Source of the DNA: Ferrimonas gelatinilytica
Lineage (GTDB): Bacteria > Pseudomonadota > Gammaproteobacteria > Enterobacterales > Shewanellaceae
DNA: 64,000 nt
Direction: 5' to 3'
NCBI RefSeq assembly: GCF_039544205.1
Contig: NZ_BAABLF010000014.1
Span: 1-64,000, forward strand
Shown here: one piece after another, positions 18,237 through 27,109 of the stretch
Layout of the letters: every line of letters begins with the position of its first letter
How positions within the stretch are numbered: the stretch's first letter is position 1
Notes under the pieces: model-generated
Seen by the model: only the letters and a program-made list of their open reading frames with translations
Told to the model about the DNA's origin: nothing
Databases searched by the model: none
Program-made: the position numbers and the translations under genes

Positions 18237-18258
18237 AAGCCGGCCCGAAGGCCGGCTT
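18237..18258 (-). terminator. Intrinsic terminator of the 18284 gene
   Basis: A 9-bp stem AAGCCGGCC / GGCCGGCTT with a 4-base loop; read on the minus strand it is followed by TTTTCTTT. It sits 26 bases past the stop of the secreted repeat protein. Confidence 0.8.
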
Positions 18259-18283
18259 GAGATTGCCACTTTCGATCGCCCGA

Positions 18284-20989
18284 TCAGTCGATGTTTGCTC
18301 CGGTTTCGACGCGGGCCTCGGCATCCGCGCTGGCAGAGCTGCCATCGTCATCAACGAACTGGATCAGGACCTGTTCATTGTCTTCGACCTCGGCTTGCAG
18401 GGTCTGGAAGTCGTCAGCATTGAGCGTCGACAGTTCAACGGTGAAGGCACAGGTTAATTCTGCACCCGGCGCCAGGGTGTAGTCGTCTGTTGTTAGCGGG
18501 CAGGCGCCATAGGAGGTGCCGTCCAAGCTGCCGCCATCGTTGACGATGCTGAACCCTTCACCCGTATTGCCGGTCACGACTTGAACGCCGAGCAAAGACA
18601 AGTTGGTCAGCTTGATAGTCTCAAAGTTGCTGGTGTTTTTGGCGTAGACAAATACGGTACCGGATAGTCCGAATTCTCCTTTGATAGTGGGGGTCACGTT
18701 CTTAAAGAGCACTAATGCATAGTCCGGTTCGGTTTGCAGAACCGTGCCGGGCTCATCGGCAGAGGTGAACTTTGCGAACGCGGTATTGAACAGAGGATCA
18801 CCCCTCGCGACAACAGTGCCCATGTGATCCTTGATTCCGCCGTTCAAGTAGTTGCCGGTCACCTTCGCAACGATGGTACATACATAGGGGTTCGACAGCC
18901 CGCGATCACCATCGGTATAGGGGATGGTGATGCTCAGAGCCGCTTCGGGGCCGCCCGGGCATGCGTCCGCACGCTGGGCCGTGTCGCTGGCCCGGGTACT
19001 GAACAATACGTCATCCACCAGTTGCGTCAGAATCACATCCTCCTTGGTAACGGAATTGGTATTGGTGAAGGTAAAGCGGTAGACCACCGTCTTACCCGTC
19101 TCACCCGTCTCATCGACGCTGATCTCATCAACGAACGCAGCGGCATTCAGCGCGGGAGTTGGGATGCTGACGTCCACCGAGGGTGCCACTTTTTTCTGCA
19201 AGGTCATCATGGGTTTGGCTAACGTCACTGTCACCGCTTCGCTGGCGGTCGCGCGGCGGTTCTCATTGTCTCGGGCCTCCACGGAGGCGGTATTGCTATA
19301 AGAGTCTCCTTCGTTGGTAAGGCCAGAACTGACCACATACCGGCACTTGAACTCGGCATTGGGGGCCAGGGTCAGGGTGGGGCCATTGCGGTCACATTTG
19401 TCTCCGGCGTTGGGCGCAGAGTTGTCCTTCAATAACTCGTCGATACTGCCCAAGGTGCTGGTGTCTTTCAGGTAGGTGCCATCATCACTGCCATCGTCAC
19501 CGCTGTCATCACTGCGGTTATCGACGCCGACCGTGAGGGTGTCCACCGAACTGGTGTTTTTGACCACGATCTCGAAGGTGAGATCGCCAGAACCCTCCAC
19601 ATACCAGTTGCCCGAGTCAGCCGGGATCTCGCTGAGTCCGTTGCCGTCCACTGGGGTCTTGGAAATTGTGATAGTGGGATTAACGTTTTCCAGATTGACC
19701 GTTACGGTATCGGAGCAGTTGTCATCGGCCTGGCGAGCATAGCCGGTTGCGGTGACGTCACAGGTATCGTCGCCGATCGGATCCCCATTGGCGTCCTCGG
19801 CGCTGAGGCGAATAAAGTCGATATAGGTTTCCAGTGGCGATGAGTCATCTTCAGGTGTCGCATCATTCGGCAGATCTTCGTCATCGATCCTGATGCGGAA
19901 TTGACAGGTTTTGCTGGGTGTCGACTGGGTTAGGGTGAAGTCGGTGATCCCTGCGCAGGTGTTGTGCGCGCCCAGCAGTGTCAGGTTGCCCTTGATGGTG
20001 TTACCCGAGGTGCTGTCGTAGCCGGTATCACTACTCGGATCATCCAGATCGAATATCTGGGCGGCCATCGTCCCGTCCGGTCCGTTGGTTTCCGAGCGAT
20101 AGACGTCCTCCAACTCGGTGACAGTCAGCGGCGTATCCGGATAGGTACCGTCCGCGTTTTTCTTCAGCTCGACTTTAAGCTGGAACTCGTAGATCCCGTC
20201 AGGCTCATCTTGTGTCGCTGGATATAAGGTGGTGTTGATCTGGGTCTTGGTAATCACCGGCGGATCCGGCGCAATAAAGACGTCGATATTGAACTGGTCG
20301 CAGTTACATTTCGACTTGGTGTTGGGCTCCTGACCCGGATAAGTTTGGGACTCCGAGCAGTTCATCCGCTCGATGTTGTCCCAGGCGGCGCAATAGATAA
20401 AGTCCACCTGCTTGTCATCCCCACCGTCACACAGCATGGTGAAGGTGGCATCGGGGATGGTGTATTCGTCGTTGATCAAACCGGCTTTGGCGATGTCGCC
20501 GCAGCGGTCTCCGTCAAGTTCCTGCGCCACACCCACATCAATGCCGACAGGCTTGGGGATCAGGATGCTACAGGCATTGTCATCCTGCTGCACCATCTGT
20601 GGTGATTTTTGATTGAGCGGCAAAAAGAAGGTGGTATCCCAGCGCTCGGCAGCGTTGGTGCGTACACGCAGATCGGCGGTCACCTCGAACAGCTCTCCCT
20701 GTGTACAGGTAAAGGGGGTGCTGGTGCTGCCGTTTACGGCGGTGACCGTAACTTGAGTGATTTCTACATCATTGGCGGTACAGTTGAGTGACTCGCCCAC
20801 GACATCTTTTACACCAGATCCTCCTGTCTTGACGTACGCGTCCGCCATACAAGAATTAGCGGAATTGGCGGGATCATTGAAGATGGGATTGTTCGCCTCA
20901 GTAACCGCCGCCGTTAAGGCTGAATAACTGAGCAATGCCGCTGCAATACTGGCATTAGTTGCAAGCTTTTTCATTTTGGAATGCTTCAT
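18284..20989 (-). CDS. Large secreted protein with DUF11-like repeats
   Basis: A 901-residue exported protein with a Sec signal peptide (MKHSKMKK then a hydrophobic stretch, cut near LTAA). After an N-terminal Cys-containing domain, the rest is built from four or five beta-sandwich repeats of DUF11 / conserved-repeat type, seen in recurrent phrases such as NPTITISKTPVDGNG, FEIVVKNTSSVDTLTV, NAEFKCRYVV and YRFTFTNTNSVTKEDV. It is rich in Asp, Thr and Ser and poor in Lys. There is no C-terminal anchor or sorting motif. Three ATGs are adjacent; GGAAG lies 7 bases before the third (20989), so that is chosen. Likely a surface or matrix protein; no enzyme motif is seen. Confidence 0.8.
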   Translation of the reverse strand: MKHSKMKKLATNASIAAALLSYSALTAAVTEANNPIFNDPANSANSCMADAYVKTGGSGVKDVVGESLNCTANDVEITQVTVTAVNGSTSTPFTCTQGELFEVTADLRVRTNAAERWDTTFFLPLNQKSPQMVQQDDNACSILIPKPVGIDVGVAQELDGDRCGDIAKAGLINDEYTIPDATFTMLCDGGDDKQVDFIYCAAWDNIERMNCSESQTYPGQEPNTKSKCNCDQFNIDVFIAPDPPVITKTQINTTLYPATQDEPDGIYEFQLKVELKKNADGTYPDTPLTVTELEDVYRSETNGPDGTMAAQIFDLDDPSSDTGYDSTSGNTIKGNLTLLGAHNTCAGITDFTLTQSTPSKTCQFRIRIDDEDLPNDATPEDDSSPLETYIDFIRLSAEDANGDPIGDDTCDVTATGYARQADDNCSDTVTVNLENVNPTITISKTPVDGNGLSEIPADSGNWYVEGSGDLTFEIVVKNTSSVDTLTVGVDNRSDDSGDDGSDDGTYLKDTSTLGSIDELLKDNSAPNAGDKCDRNGPTLTLAPNAEFKCRYVVSSGLTNEGDSYSNTASVEARDNENRRATASEAVTVTLAKPMMTLQKKVAPSVDVSIPTPALNAAAFVDEISVDETGETGKTVVYRFTFTNTNSVTKEDVILTQLVDDVLFSTRASDTAQRADACPGGPEAALSITIPYTDGDRGLSNPYVCTIVAKVTGNYLNGGIKDHMGTVVARGDPLFNTAFAKFTSADEPGTVLQTEPDYALVLFKNVTPTIKGEFGLSGTVFVYAKNTSNFETIKLTNLSLLGVQVVTGNTGEGFSIVNDGGSLDGTSYGACPLTTDDYTLAPGAELTCAFTVELSTLNADDFQTLQAEVEDNEQVLIQFVDDDGSSASADAEARVETGANID

Positions 20990-21502
20990 CATCATGCTTC
21001 CAAGTTTTTTGAGGGTCAGATAACCCTGCGTAAAGGCTACAAGACCATTACGAAGCCATAGGTGCAGAGCTCGTGATGGCAACTGCGAGTTTTTATACTT
21101 GGGGAGATGTAGGGGCGACATTCAAGATAAACATGAGTGCCGCCCTGGGCCGCCAACGATAAAGGGCCCGGGGGAGAGAGGGTACAAGGGTATGCATGAC
21201 TGCCTCCGCCAACAACCAGACTCAGGGAGAGGGAACCGCGTATCCTTTGAAGTTTTACACCGCAGGTGGCACGCCGTTTCGTCGAGTCTGTAACAGGGTT
21301 AAGAGCATAGGAAACCTTAGTCCAGCAATACCCATGTTCAAGTTGTGGATTTGCAGCGGCAGGCCTAAATATTGTTTTTTCTGAAGAAGTTTTTTATTAC
21401 TGGTGTGAACCGGGGCGCCCAACTTGTTCTGTTCCGGGTTGCCCGCCATGCCGAGGCGAACAGCCAGCGGCAGCGTGATCCTGAAGTCCCCCCTCAGAGG
21501 AA
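20990..21502. other. Long leader and intergenic region, no gene seen
   Basis: This 513-base gap precedes the secreted repeat protein. It holds a possible nested fold at 21217-21290: CAGACTC / GAGTCTG outer arms, GCGT / ACGC and CACC / GGTG inside. I could not match it to a known riboswitch class. The small frames here lack ribosome binding sites. Confidence 0.4.
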
Positions 21503-21530
21503 GAAAAGCGGCCCGTTCGGGCCGCTTTTT
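21503..21530 (-). terminator. Intrinsic terminator of the octaheme lipoprotein gene
   Basis: Stem AAAAGCGGCCC / GGGCCGCTTTT with loop GTTC, flanked by A and T tracts, so it may act in both directions. On the minus strand it follows the stop at 21558 by about 28 bases. Confidence 0.85.
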
Positions 21531-21557
21531 TGTTGTGAAGAGGGATTAGCGCCTCAC

Positions 21558-23228
21558 TCAGTTGTGCATCTTGCCGCCGTGGTTCTGCATCAGCTTACCG
21601 GCGTAGTTGTCGGCTTCCGCATGACACTGGCCACAGGCAAACTTCTGCTGCAGGTAGGGATACATGTAGGTGTCTTTGGCTTCCGCATCCTGCAGTTGCC
21701 CGTTCTCGTTGTAGAGATCGATGGCAAAGGTGTGGATGCGGATGTCACCGCGCTTCTCCTTGGTCGGTGTGCCGTCACCGGTCACATTGCCAGCAGTGCC
21801 GTTCTTCACGACTTCCGGCATGTGGCAGGTGACGCAGTCTAAGTTGGCGTGGAGAGCGGAGTTGAATCCCTTGGCGTGGTCGCCGGAGTGGCAGTCGGTA
21901 CAGGCCTTCACCGCACCCTGGTGGATATCTTCATCCTGGTTCAGGGTGGACTTGTGGGGCTCGTGGCATACCGCACAGGCGTTCTCGGCACCGTAGTAAA
22001 GCGGGAACTTGATGTAGTGCTTACCGGTGATCTCACCGCTGTCGGGGTCGATCGCCATCAGCTCATCGTGGGTCTGGTGGTGGCGGGGCAGGCCGCTGCG
22101 AACCATCACACGGGCGCCGTATTCTGGGCCGTCCGGGAACGCTTTGTTAAAGCTGCTTACGAAGCCGTTCTTATGGTTGCGGTCGCCGTCACGGGTATGA
22201 CACTCGGCGCAGTGAACCGGCTGTCCGTACCCCATCTCTTCGCTTTGCAGGTCGGCGGTCAGGCGAGGTACTGCATTACGGGTGATGTTGTCGGTGCTGG
22301 GGTCCTTGGTGTGGGCCATGCCGGCACCGTGACAGCTTTCACATTGCACGCCAGCGGCCACGAAGGTGCCGGAGATCCCGGGCAGGTCGTCCTGCTTGTG
22401 TGGGTGGAGGGTGTCGTCAAAGGGCTTCCAACCGGTGGTGTGGCAGTGGCCGCAATCCCAGGGTTTGTCCACGGAGCCGGCGTTGTAGTTGACCATGATC
22501 TGATCATCCAGCCCCAGCGCTTCTGCATGGATGTTGTGCTGGGCCTGGGCACCGGTTACCAGGTAGCCGTCCTTATCCATCCAGCGCAGCTTCCAGCCGT
22601 AGCCCCCGGAGGTGTAACTGACGTCCGCGTAGGTTTGCGGGGCACCCAGGGTGTTGTCGGTGGGATTGCCGTTGTTGTCGATCTGTTCCAGGGCACCGCT
22701 GACGTCGGTGTAGGGGAACGCCGGCATCTGGTCGTCGGCGATCTTCATGATCTTAAAGTTGTGGCCGTGCAGCTGGTGGCTCTTCATGTCGCCCAGTGCC
22801 GAATTGTTGTGGCAGCTCAGGCAGCTCTGGCTACCGGCAAAGATCGCTTCCGCCACGGTGACGGTGATGGTGCCACTGGCTTCGTCGGTGCCGTCGCTGA
22901 CGGTGTAGGTGATGGCGGCGTCGCCAACAAATCCTTTGGGTTCAAAGAGGATGCGGTCGGCATCAATGGTGACCGTGCCCTGTTCGCTGGTGGCACTGAC
23001 TAAGGTCAGGATATCGTCCTGGTCTTCATCACTGGCGTGCAGCATCGGGTTGATGGTCAGCGCCCGGTTGCTGTCGGTCAGGCGGATAGCGTCGCCCGCC
23101 ACTGGCGGCGTGTTCTCGGGCGGCGGCGGTGGCGGCTCGGTCGGTGCCTTGTCGTTGTCACTGCTGCACCCCACCATGGCGGCAGCGCTCATCATCAGAA
23201 CCAGTGTGGTTTTGCGGAAGGCTTTCAT
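21558..23228 (-). CDS. Octaheme c-type cytochrome lipoprotein with cadherin/Ig-like domain
   Basis: A 556-residue lipoprotein. The lipobox AMVGC is followed by Ser, so outer-membrane sorting is expected. A Pro-rich linker and a tandem-95/cadherin-like beta domain (~45-130: SDEDQDDILTLVSA, AAITYTVSDGTDEASG) precede eight c-heme motifs: CLSCH, CGHCH, CESCH, CAECH, CAVCH, CTDCH, CVTCH, CGQCH. Apart from the lipobox Cys, all mature cysteines are in these motifs. GGYGWKLRWMDKDGYLVTG and the CGHCHTTGW/CESCHGAG pair recall cytochrome c554-type multiheme proteins. AGGAG lies 6 bases before the third of three tandem ATGs, hence the start. It follows the two-component genes and probably belongs to the same respiratory module. 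The terminal acceptor is unknown. Confidence 0.88.
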   Translation of the reverse strand: MKAFRKTTLVLMMSAAAMVGCSSDNDKAPTEPPPPPPENTPPVAGDAIRLTDSNRALTINPMLHASDEDQDDILTLVSATSEQGTVTIDADRILFEPKGFVGDAAITYTVSDGTDEASGTITVTVAEAIFAGSQSCLSCHNNSALGDMKSHQLHGHNFKIMKIADDQMPAFPYTDVSGALEQIDNNGNPTDNTLGAPQTYADVSYTSGGYGWKLRWMDKDGYLVTGAQAQHNIHAEALGLDDQIMVNYNAGSVDKPWDCGHCHTTGWKPFDDTLHPHKQDDLPGISGTFVAAGVQCESCHGAGMAHTKDPSTDNITRNAVPRLTADLQSEEMGYGQPVHCAECHTRDGDRNHKNGFVSSFNKAFPDGPEYGARVMVRSGLPRHHQTHDELMAIDPDSGEITGKHYIKFPLYYGAENACAVCHEPHKSTLNQDEDIHQGAVKACTDCHSGDHAKGFNSALHANLDCVTCHMPEVVKNGTAGNVTGDGTPTKEKRGDIRIHTFAIDLYNENGQLQDAEAKDTYMYPYLQQKFACGQCHAEADNYAGKLMQNHGGKMHN

Positions 23229-23241
23229 CATCATCTCCTGC

Positions 23242-23256
23242 GACGCTTTGTGCGTC
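23242..23256 (-). promoter_or_regulatory. Small leader hairpin next to the ribosome binding site
   Basis: On the minus strand A8 is followed by GACGC-ACAAA-GCGTC, ending directly before the GCAGGAG ribosome binding site of the octaheme lipoprotein gene. A 5-bp stem is weak, but its position could affect translation or mRNA stability. Confidence 0.35.
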
Positions 23257-23381
23257 TTTTTTTTGGCAGGGTCAGTATCTGAAGGCGAAAAGAGGGCGGC
23301 CAGATAAGGGGAATTCCCCCAGAGGCTCAGATTGTGAAGTCTGCTTATCAAGCACTGTTTAAACTAATGATTTAATTTGAT

Positions 23382-24026
23382 TTATTCTTGGCCTTCCTGC
23401 AGTAGGAAGTGACACATTTGCTGCCCCTCAGTTGTCAAAAAGTAGAGCTTGCTCACATTTTGCTGGATTAGTCCGCTCTGCTTGAGCTGGCGCATATGGA
23501 AGTTGAACTTGGTGTGGTCCGCCACGCCCACCAGGCGGCAGAGATCCATGAAGCGCAACTGACGATGGCGCCCGAGCTGCAGCAACGCTTGGCGCCGGAT
23601 GGGGTTGGAGAGGGCGGAGAACACCTTATCCGCGGCCTCATCCGCCAGTTTTGGCTGGGGTTGGCGCTGGGCGTTAACCCGACGCACCGTGGTGGCCAGG
23701 GTGGCGAGGTTGAACGGCTTGGCCAGGAACTCATCCGCTCCCTTTTTCATGGCGTCGACGGCGGTATCCACCGTGGCAAACGCGGTGGTGATGATCACCC
23801 CCATGCCGGGCTGGAGACGGCGCAGGTTGGCGATCGCCTCGACGCCACTGAGTCCGGGCATCACCAGGTCCAGAATCGCCACATCAAAGCCCTGGGATTC
23901 GGCCGCATCAAGGGCGGTTTCCGCGCTGTCGCAGGCGCACACCTGCATCCCCTCCAGGTTCAGCGCCTCCTCCAGGGCCAGTCGCAGTTCGGTATCGTCT
24001 TCGGCCAACAGGATGTTGAGGTTCAT
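23382..24026 (-). CDS. Response regulator with ArsR-type winged-helix output domain
   Basis: A 214-residue protein. Residues 1-120 are a receiver domain with acidic pocket EDD (9-11), phospho-acceptor Asp53 (AILDLVMPG), the Thr in ITTAF and Lys in LAKPF. Residues ~140-210 form an ArsR-like winged helix (ALSNPIRRQALLQLG, HTKFNFHMRQLKQSGLI, KLYFLTTEG). Receiver plus ArsR-type output is uncommon compared with OmpR, NarL or NtrC outputs. The ATG overlaps the kinase stop (TAATG), with GAGGAG inside the kinase gene, so the two are coupled. It sits amid cytochrome genes and likely controls some of them. Confidence 0.88.
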   Translation of the reverse strand: MNLNILLAEDDTELRLALEEALNLEGMQVCACDSAETALDAAESQGFDVAILDLVMPGLSGVEAIANLRRLQPGMGVIITTAFATVDTAVDAMKKGADEFLAKPFNLATLATTVRRVNAQRQPQPKLADEAADKVFSALSNPIRRQALLQLGRHRQLRFMDLCRLVGVADHTKFNFHMRQLKQSGLIQQNVSKLYFLTTEGQQMCHFLLQEGQE

Positions 24027-25405
24027 TACAGGCTCCTCGGTAACGTGATGGTGACACACAGGCCATGCAGCCAGTTATGCAGGCTGAGTTCACCCTGGTG
24101 TTGCTGAATGATCTGCTGGCTGATGGCTAGTCCCAGCCCGGTACCATTGGGTTTGGTGGTGTGGAAGGGGCGCAGGCTGGCGCTCTGCTGCGCTTCGGGA
24201 ATGCCCCCGCCGTAATCGCGGATGTGGAGCAATACCTGGTCTCCCATCGCCTCGGTGTGGATCTCCAGCCGACGCTCTGTCCGGCTGGCGTCGATGGCGT
24301 TGCTGATCAGGTTGATCAGCACCTCCTCCAGTTTGACGGGATCGCCAACGACCGTCAGTTGCGGGGCGAGATTGCGGTGGAGGGTGAAGGGTTTCAGGCG
24401 GTGGCCCATCAGTTCAAGGGCGGAATGGATCACCTTGTCCAGGGTCACCGGCTGCATCGGCTGGGGGGACGGGCGGGCAAAATGCAGCACCTCCTGCGCG
24501 ATATGAGTGGCGCGATCCAGCCCTTTTCGGATGCGGTTCAGCTGGTGTTGCAGCGGCGGTTCCGGGGGAAGTTGCTTCTCCAGCAGATCTACCCCCAGGG
24601 TGGCGTAGCTCAGTGGCGTCTTTATCTCGTGGGCGATGCCGGACGCCAGCTCTCCCATGGCGCGCATCTTCTCGCCCAGCAACAGCTGGCGTTGCTGGGC
24701 CTCAATCTGCGCTTCCCGCTCCCGATCGAAGATCTTCAGGGCCTGATAGAGGGTCACCAGGATGGCAAAGGCACATAGGGTACGAAGCATCGGCACCCAG
24801 AGGCCCGCCTTCGTTGACAGCAGGCCGGCGGCCAGGCCGTAGGCGATCAGGGCGATGCCGCAGTAGGCGAAATAGTGGCCCGCAATACGGCGTTCCCGAT
24901 ACTGCTGGCGGGCGTAATAGATCATGCCTAAACCGGCAACCACGCTGGCACCCAAACCGAAGATCCAGCGGATCAGGGTGGCGGCCAGGCGCAGAAAATC
25001 ATCCAGCGGCATCAGCGGATAGCTGGCGGCCAGGTGCAGAATAAAGACCCCTTGGGCCAGTCCCAGACCTGCCAGGGCCCAGGGTTTGCGGGCAACGTCG
25101 GTGATCACCAGCATCTTCCAGGCAAACCAGGCCAGGGCCAGGAAGGAGACCCAGAGTTTCAGCACCCGCAGGATCTTCATCTCCGAGTACCAGATCATCG
25201 GGGTATAGGGGCCCATCAGCTGAAGGTAGAGTTCTGACCATTCGTGAAAGGCGTGAACAAAACCGAAGACGGCGAGGGCGGGCAGGGCGGAGGCGATGGC
25301 CAGTTGACTGAGGCGCAGGTTGCGAAAGGCGATCACCGAGCCGATGGTAAAGAACACCAATCCATAAAACAGGTAGGTGTTAAACACCAGCAGCGTATCG
25401 AACAC
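24026..25405 (-). CDS. Seven-helix membrane sensor histidine kinase
   Basis: A 459-residue kinase. The first ~220 residues contain about seven membrane helices with short loops and no large periplasmic domain, so the signal may be sensed in the membrane or quinone pool (inference). A short coiled coil leads to HisKA with phospho-acceptor His259 (GELASGIAHEIKTPL), then a HATPase domain with N box INLISNAIDAS, DYGGGIPE and GTGLGLAIS. The start is GTG at 25405 with GGGAGGG upstream. It overlaps the response regulator by one base, so they form a two-component pair lying between two octaheme cytochrome genes. Confidence 0.9.
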   Translation of the reverse strand: MFDTLLVFNTYLFYGLVFFTIGSVIAFRNLRLSQLAIASALPALAVFGFVHAFHEWSELYLQLMGPYTPMIWYSEMKILRVLKLWVSFLALAWFAWKMLVITDVARKPWALAGLGLAQGVFILHLAASYPLMPLDDFLRLAATLIRWIFGLGASVVAGLGMIYYARQQYRERRIAGHYFAYCGIALIAYGLAAGLLSTKAGLWVPMLRTLCAFAILVTLYQALKIFDREREAQIEAQQRQLLLGEKMRAMGELASGIAHEIKTPLSYATLGVDLLEKQLPPEPPLQHQLNRIRKGLDRATHIAQEVLHFARPSPQPMQPVTLDKVIHSALELMGHRLKPFTLHRNLAPQLTVVGDPVKLEEVLINLISNAIDASRTERRLEIHTEAMGDQVLLHIRDYGGGIPEAQQSASLRPFHTTKPNGTGLGLAISQQIIQQHQGELSLHNWLHGLCVTITLPRSL

Positions 25406-25615
25406 GGAATCCCTCCCTTTGATTGCCGCCAGTATGGCGTTGATCTTAGGTCGGTTACTGTGAGGTAAACAGAGTTATTGCAGTCACGGGTGAAAACTCG
25501 GCAATGGAAGCGTCATTGCGCTGCTCTGCCTGCTGGCGACCCTGAGCATTGGGCTCCATGAATGCCGGATCTTGGCCGCGACGGTTCACGGTCTTAAGTT
25601 GCTGGCGGTGATCGC

Positions 25616-25645
25616 GTACAAAAAGGGGGTGGCCTAGGCCACCCC
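25616..25645 (-). terminator. Intrinsic terminator after the octaheme reductase gene
   Basis: A perfect 20-base palindrome GGGGTGGCCTAGGCCACCCC followed on the minus strand by CTTTTT, about 33 bases past the stop at 25679. It separates the cytochrome operon from the downstream two-component genes. Confidence 0.8.
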
Positions 25646-25678
25646 AACTTCCCGGGGGACGGGAAGTGCGCTCAGGAT

Positions 25679-27067
25679 TCAGGGACGGGTTGAGGCGCGT
25701 CCTCCGACCTTCATCGGGTCGCCCGGGTAACCGAGGGCGGTCCAGTCCAATCGGGTGCCTTTGCCATGGCACTCCATGCACCCAAGGGCATCCTCTTTGG
25801 GGGCGACCATGTGGTTAAGGCGCCACCACATCTCCGTGGGGGCAAAACCGTACTTGCCGCTGTATCCCAGCCCCAACTTTTTCAGTTCCGGGTTGGCCTC
25901 CATGCCCAGGCGGGCAGCCTGATCCCAGTCGAAGGTTGTCCAATAGCCGCCCTCGCCCCACACCTTGGCGGTGACGAAGATGTTGTGGCCGGCATCGTAG
26001 ATCTGTTCACCCCGGTGGACCTTGAAGGGGTAGAGCTTGGCCTTGCTGTCGCGGATATCCCCCAGGGGGAAGGCCAGTTTGGTGACTTGGGTGGGGTCCA
26101 TCTTGTCGCCGATGACGTAGGCATCACCGTTGCCGTTGTACCAGGCGTACTCCGGTTTCACCATGGTGTCCCAGACAAAGTCGCCCTTCTTGCGCTGGTA
26201 ATTTTTGCGGCCGAACTGATCCAGGGTTTCCTCACGATTCTGGCCCGCGGTGGACCAGTCCCAGACCATCTTGGTGGGTTCGTTCTTGGCAAAGTAGGGG
26301 ATGTGGCAGGTCTGACAGGCGACCGCGGCGACATGTCGGTCCAGCTTGGCGTTGTTGTGGGGGGCGGCATCGTGGCAGCGTTCGCAGCCGAAGTGGTTCT
26401 GGCCGCCAGGGGAGACCCCCATTGCCTGGCCGGCGATCTGGTGCTTGGGCGCGTCGTGACAGGCCTGGCACTGGAAGTCCAGGCCATCGACGTCCATGTG
26501 AACGTCGGTCTGGCGATCCGGGTACCCCATGCTGGAGTCCAGGTCCCCATGTTTCACCCCGTCGCCACCGCCACCGTAGAAGTGGCAGCTACCGCAGTTA
26601 TCCCGTACCGGGGCCCCCACGTTTTGAGCCACCCTGAGCAGGTTGACCTTGGCCAGGGGGGCGCCGGCGCCTTCCGGGTCCTTAACGTAGGTGCCGGTGG
26701 TGTCATGGCAAACCAGGCAGTCCACCAGGGCGGTGTTGGTAAAATCAAAGTTGTTGTCTTTCCAGCCGTAACCGGCATGACAGCTGGTGCAGCGTGGCTC
26801 GTTACCGCTGATGGCGGTACAGAAGTTGTTCAGGGTGTTGCGCTTGCCCCGGTCAACGAGACGTCCGGGCAGTTGCTGTTCTAAAGACCAGGTCCAGTGG
26901 GAGCTTTGGATGAAATCCTTGGCATGCTCTTCGTGGCAGGCCAGGCACTGGGCCGTGGCCTCGGGTCCGCTGGTGATAGGGCCGTCGATATACTCGGCAT
27001 GGGGGTTGGCTGCCCCCGCCGGCCCGGCGAGCAGACCAAGCATCAGGGGGAGTAAGATCGCTTTCAT
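25679..27067 (-). CDS. Octaheme c-type cytochrome, tetrathionate reductase (OTR) family
   Basis: A 462-residue periplasmic protein with a Sec signal (cut near AGA-ANP) and eight CxxCH motifs: CLACH, CTSCH, CLVCH, CGSCH, CQACH, CERCH, CQTCH, CMECH. No CxxCK is present. The order and flanking sequence (SSHWTWS, CTSCHAGYGWKDNNFDF, VDCLVCHDTTGTY, CGSCHFYGGGGDGVKHGDLD) match the Shewanella-type octaheme tetrathionate reductase family, which reduces tetrathionate, nitrite and hydroxylamine in vitro; the physiological substrate is unsettled. It has AGGAGG before its ATG and follows the beta-barrel gene by 42 bases, in one operon with the monoheme cytochrome. Confidence 0.9.
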   Translation of the reverse strand: MKAILLPLMLGLLAGPAGAANPHAEYIDGPITSGPEATAQCLACHEEHAKDFIQSSHWTWSLEQQLPGRLVDRGKRNTLNNFCTAISGNEPRCTSCHAGYGWKDNNFDFTNTALVDCLVCHDTTGTYVKDPEGAGAPLAKVNLLRVAQNVGAPVRDNCGSCHFYGGGGDGVKHGDLDSSMGYPDRQTDVHMDVDGLDFQCQACHDAPKHQIAGQAMGVSPGGQNHFGCERCHDAAPHNNAKLDRHVAAVACQTCHIPYFAKNEPTKMVWDWSTAGQNREETLDQFGRKNYQRKKGDFVWDTMVKPEYAWYNGNGDAYVIGDKMDPTQVTKLAFPLGDIRDSKAKLYPFKVHRGEQIYDAGHNIFVTAKVWGEGGYWTTFDWDQAARLGMEANPELKKLGLGYSGKYGFAPTEMWWRLNHMVAPKEDALGCMECHGKGTRLDWTALGYPGDPMKVGGRASTRP

Positions 27068-27109
27068 GGGGCCTCCTAGCGCGCCCGGGACGGTCCGGGC
27101 GCGTCGGCG

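Noticed and set aside
21849..23003. A 384-codon plus-strand frame opposite the octaheme lipoprotein
   Set aside because: Its many Val/His residues are the reverse complement of CxxCH-rich coding sequence; no start signal.
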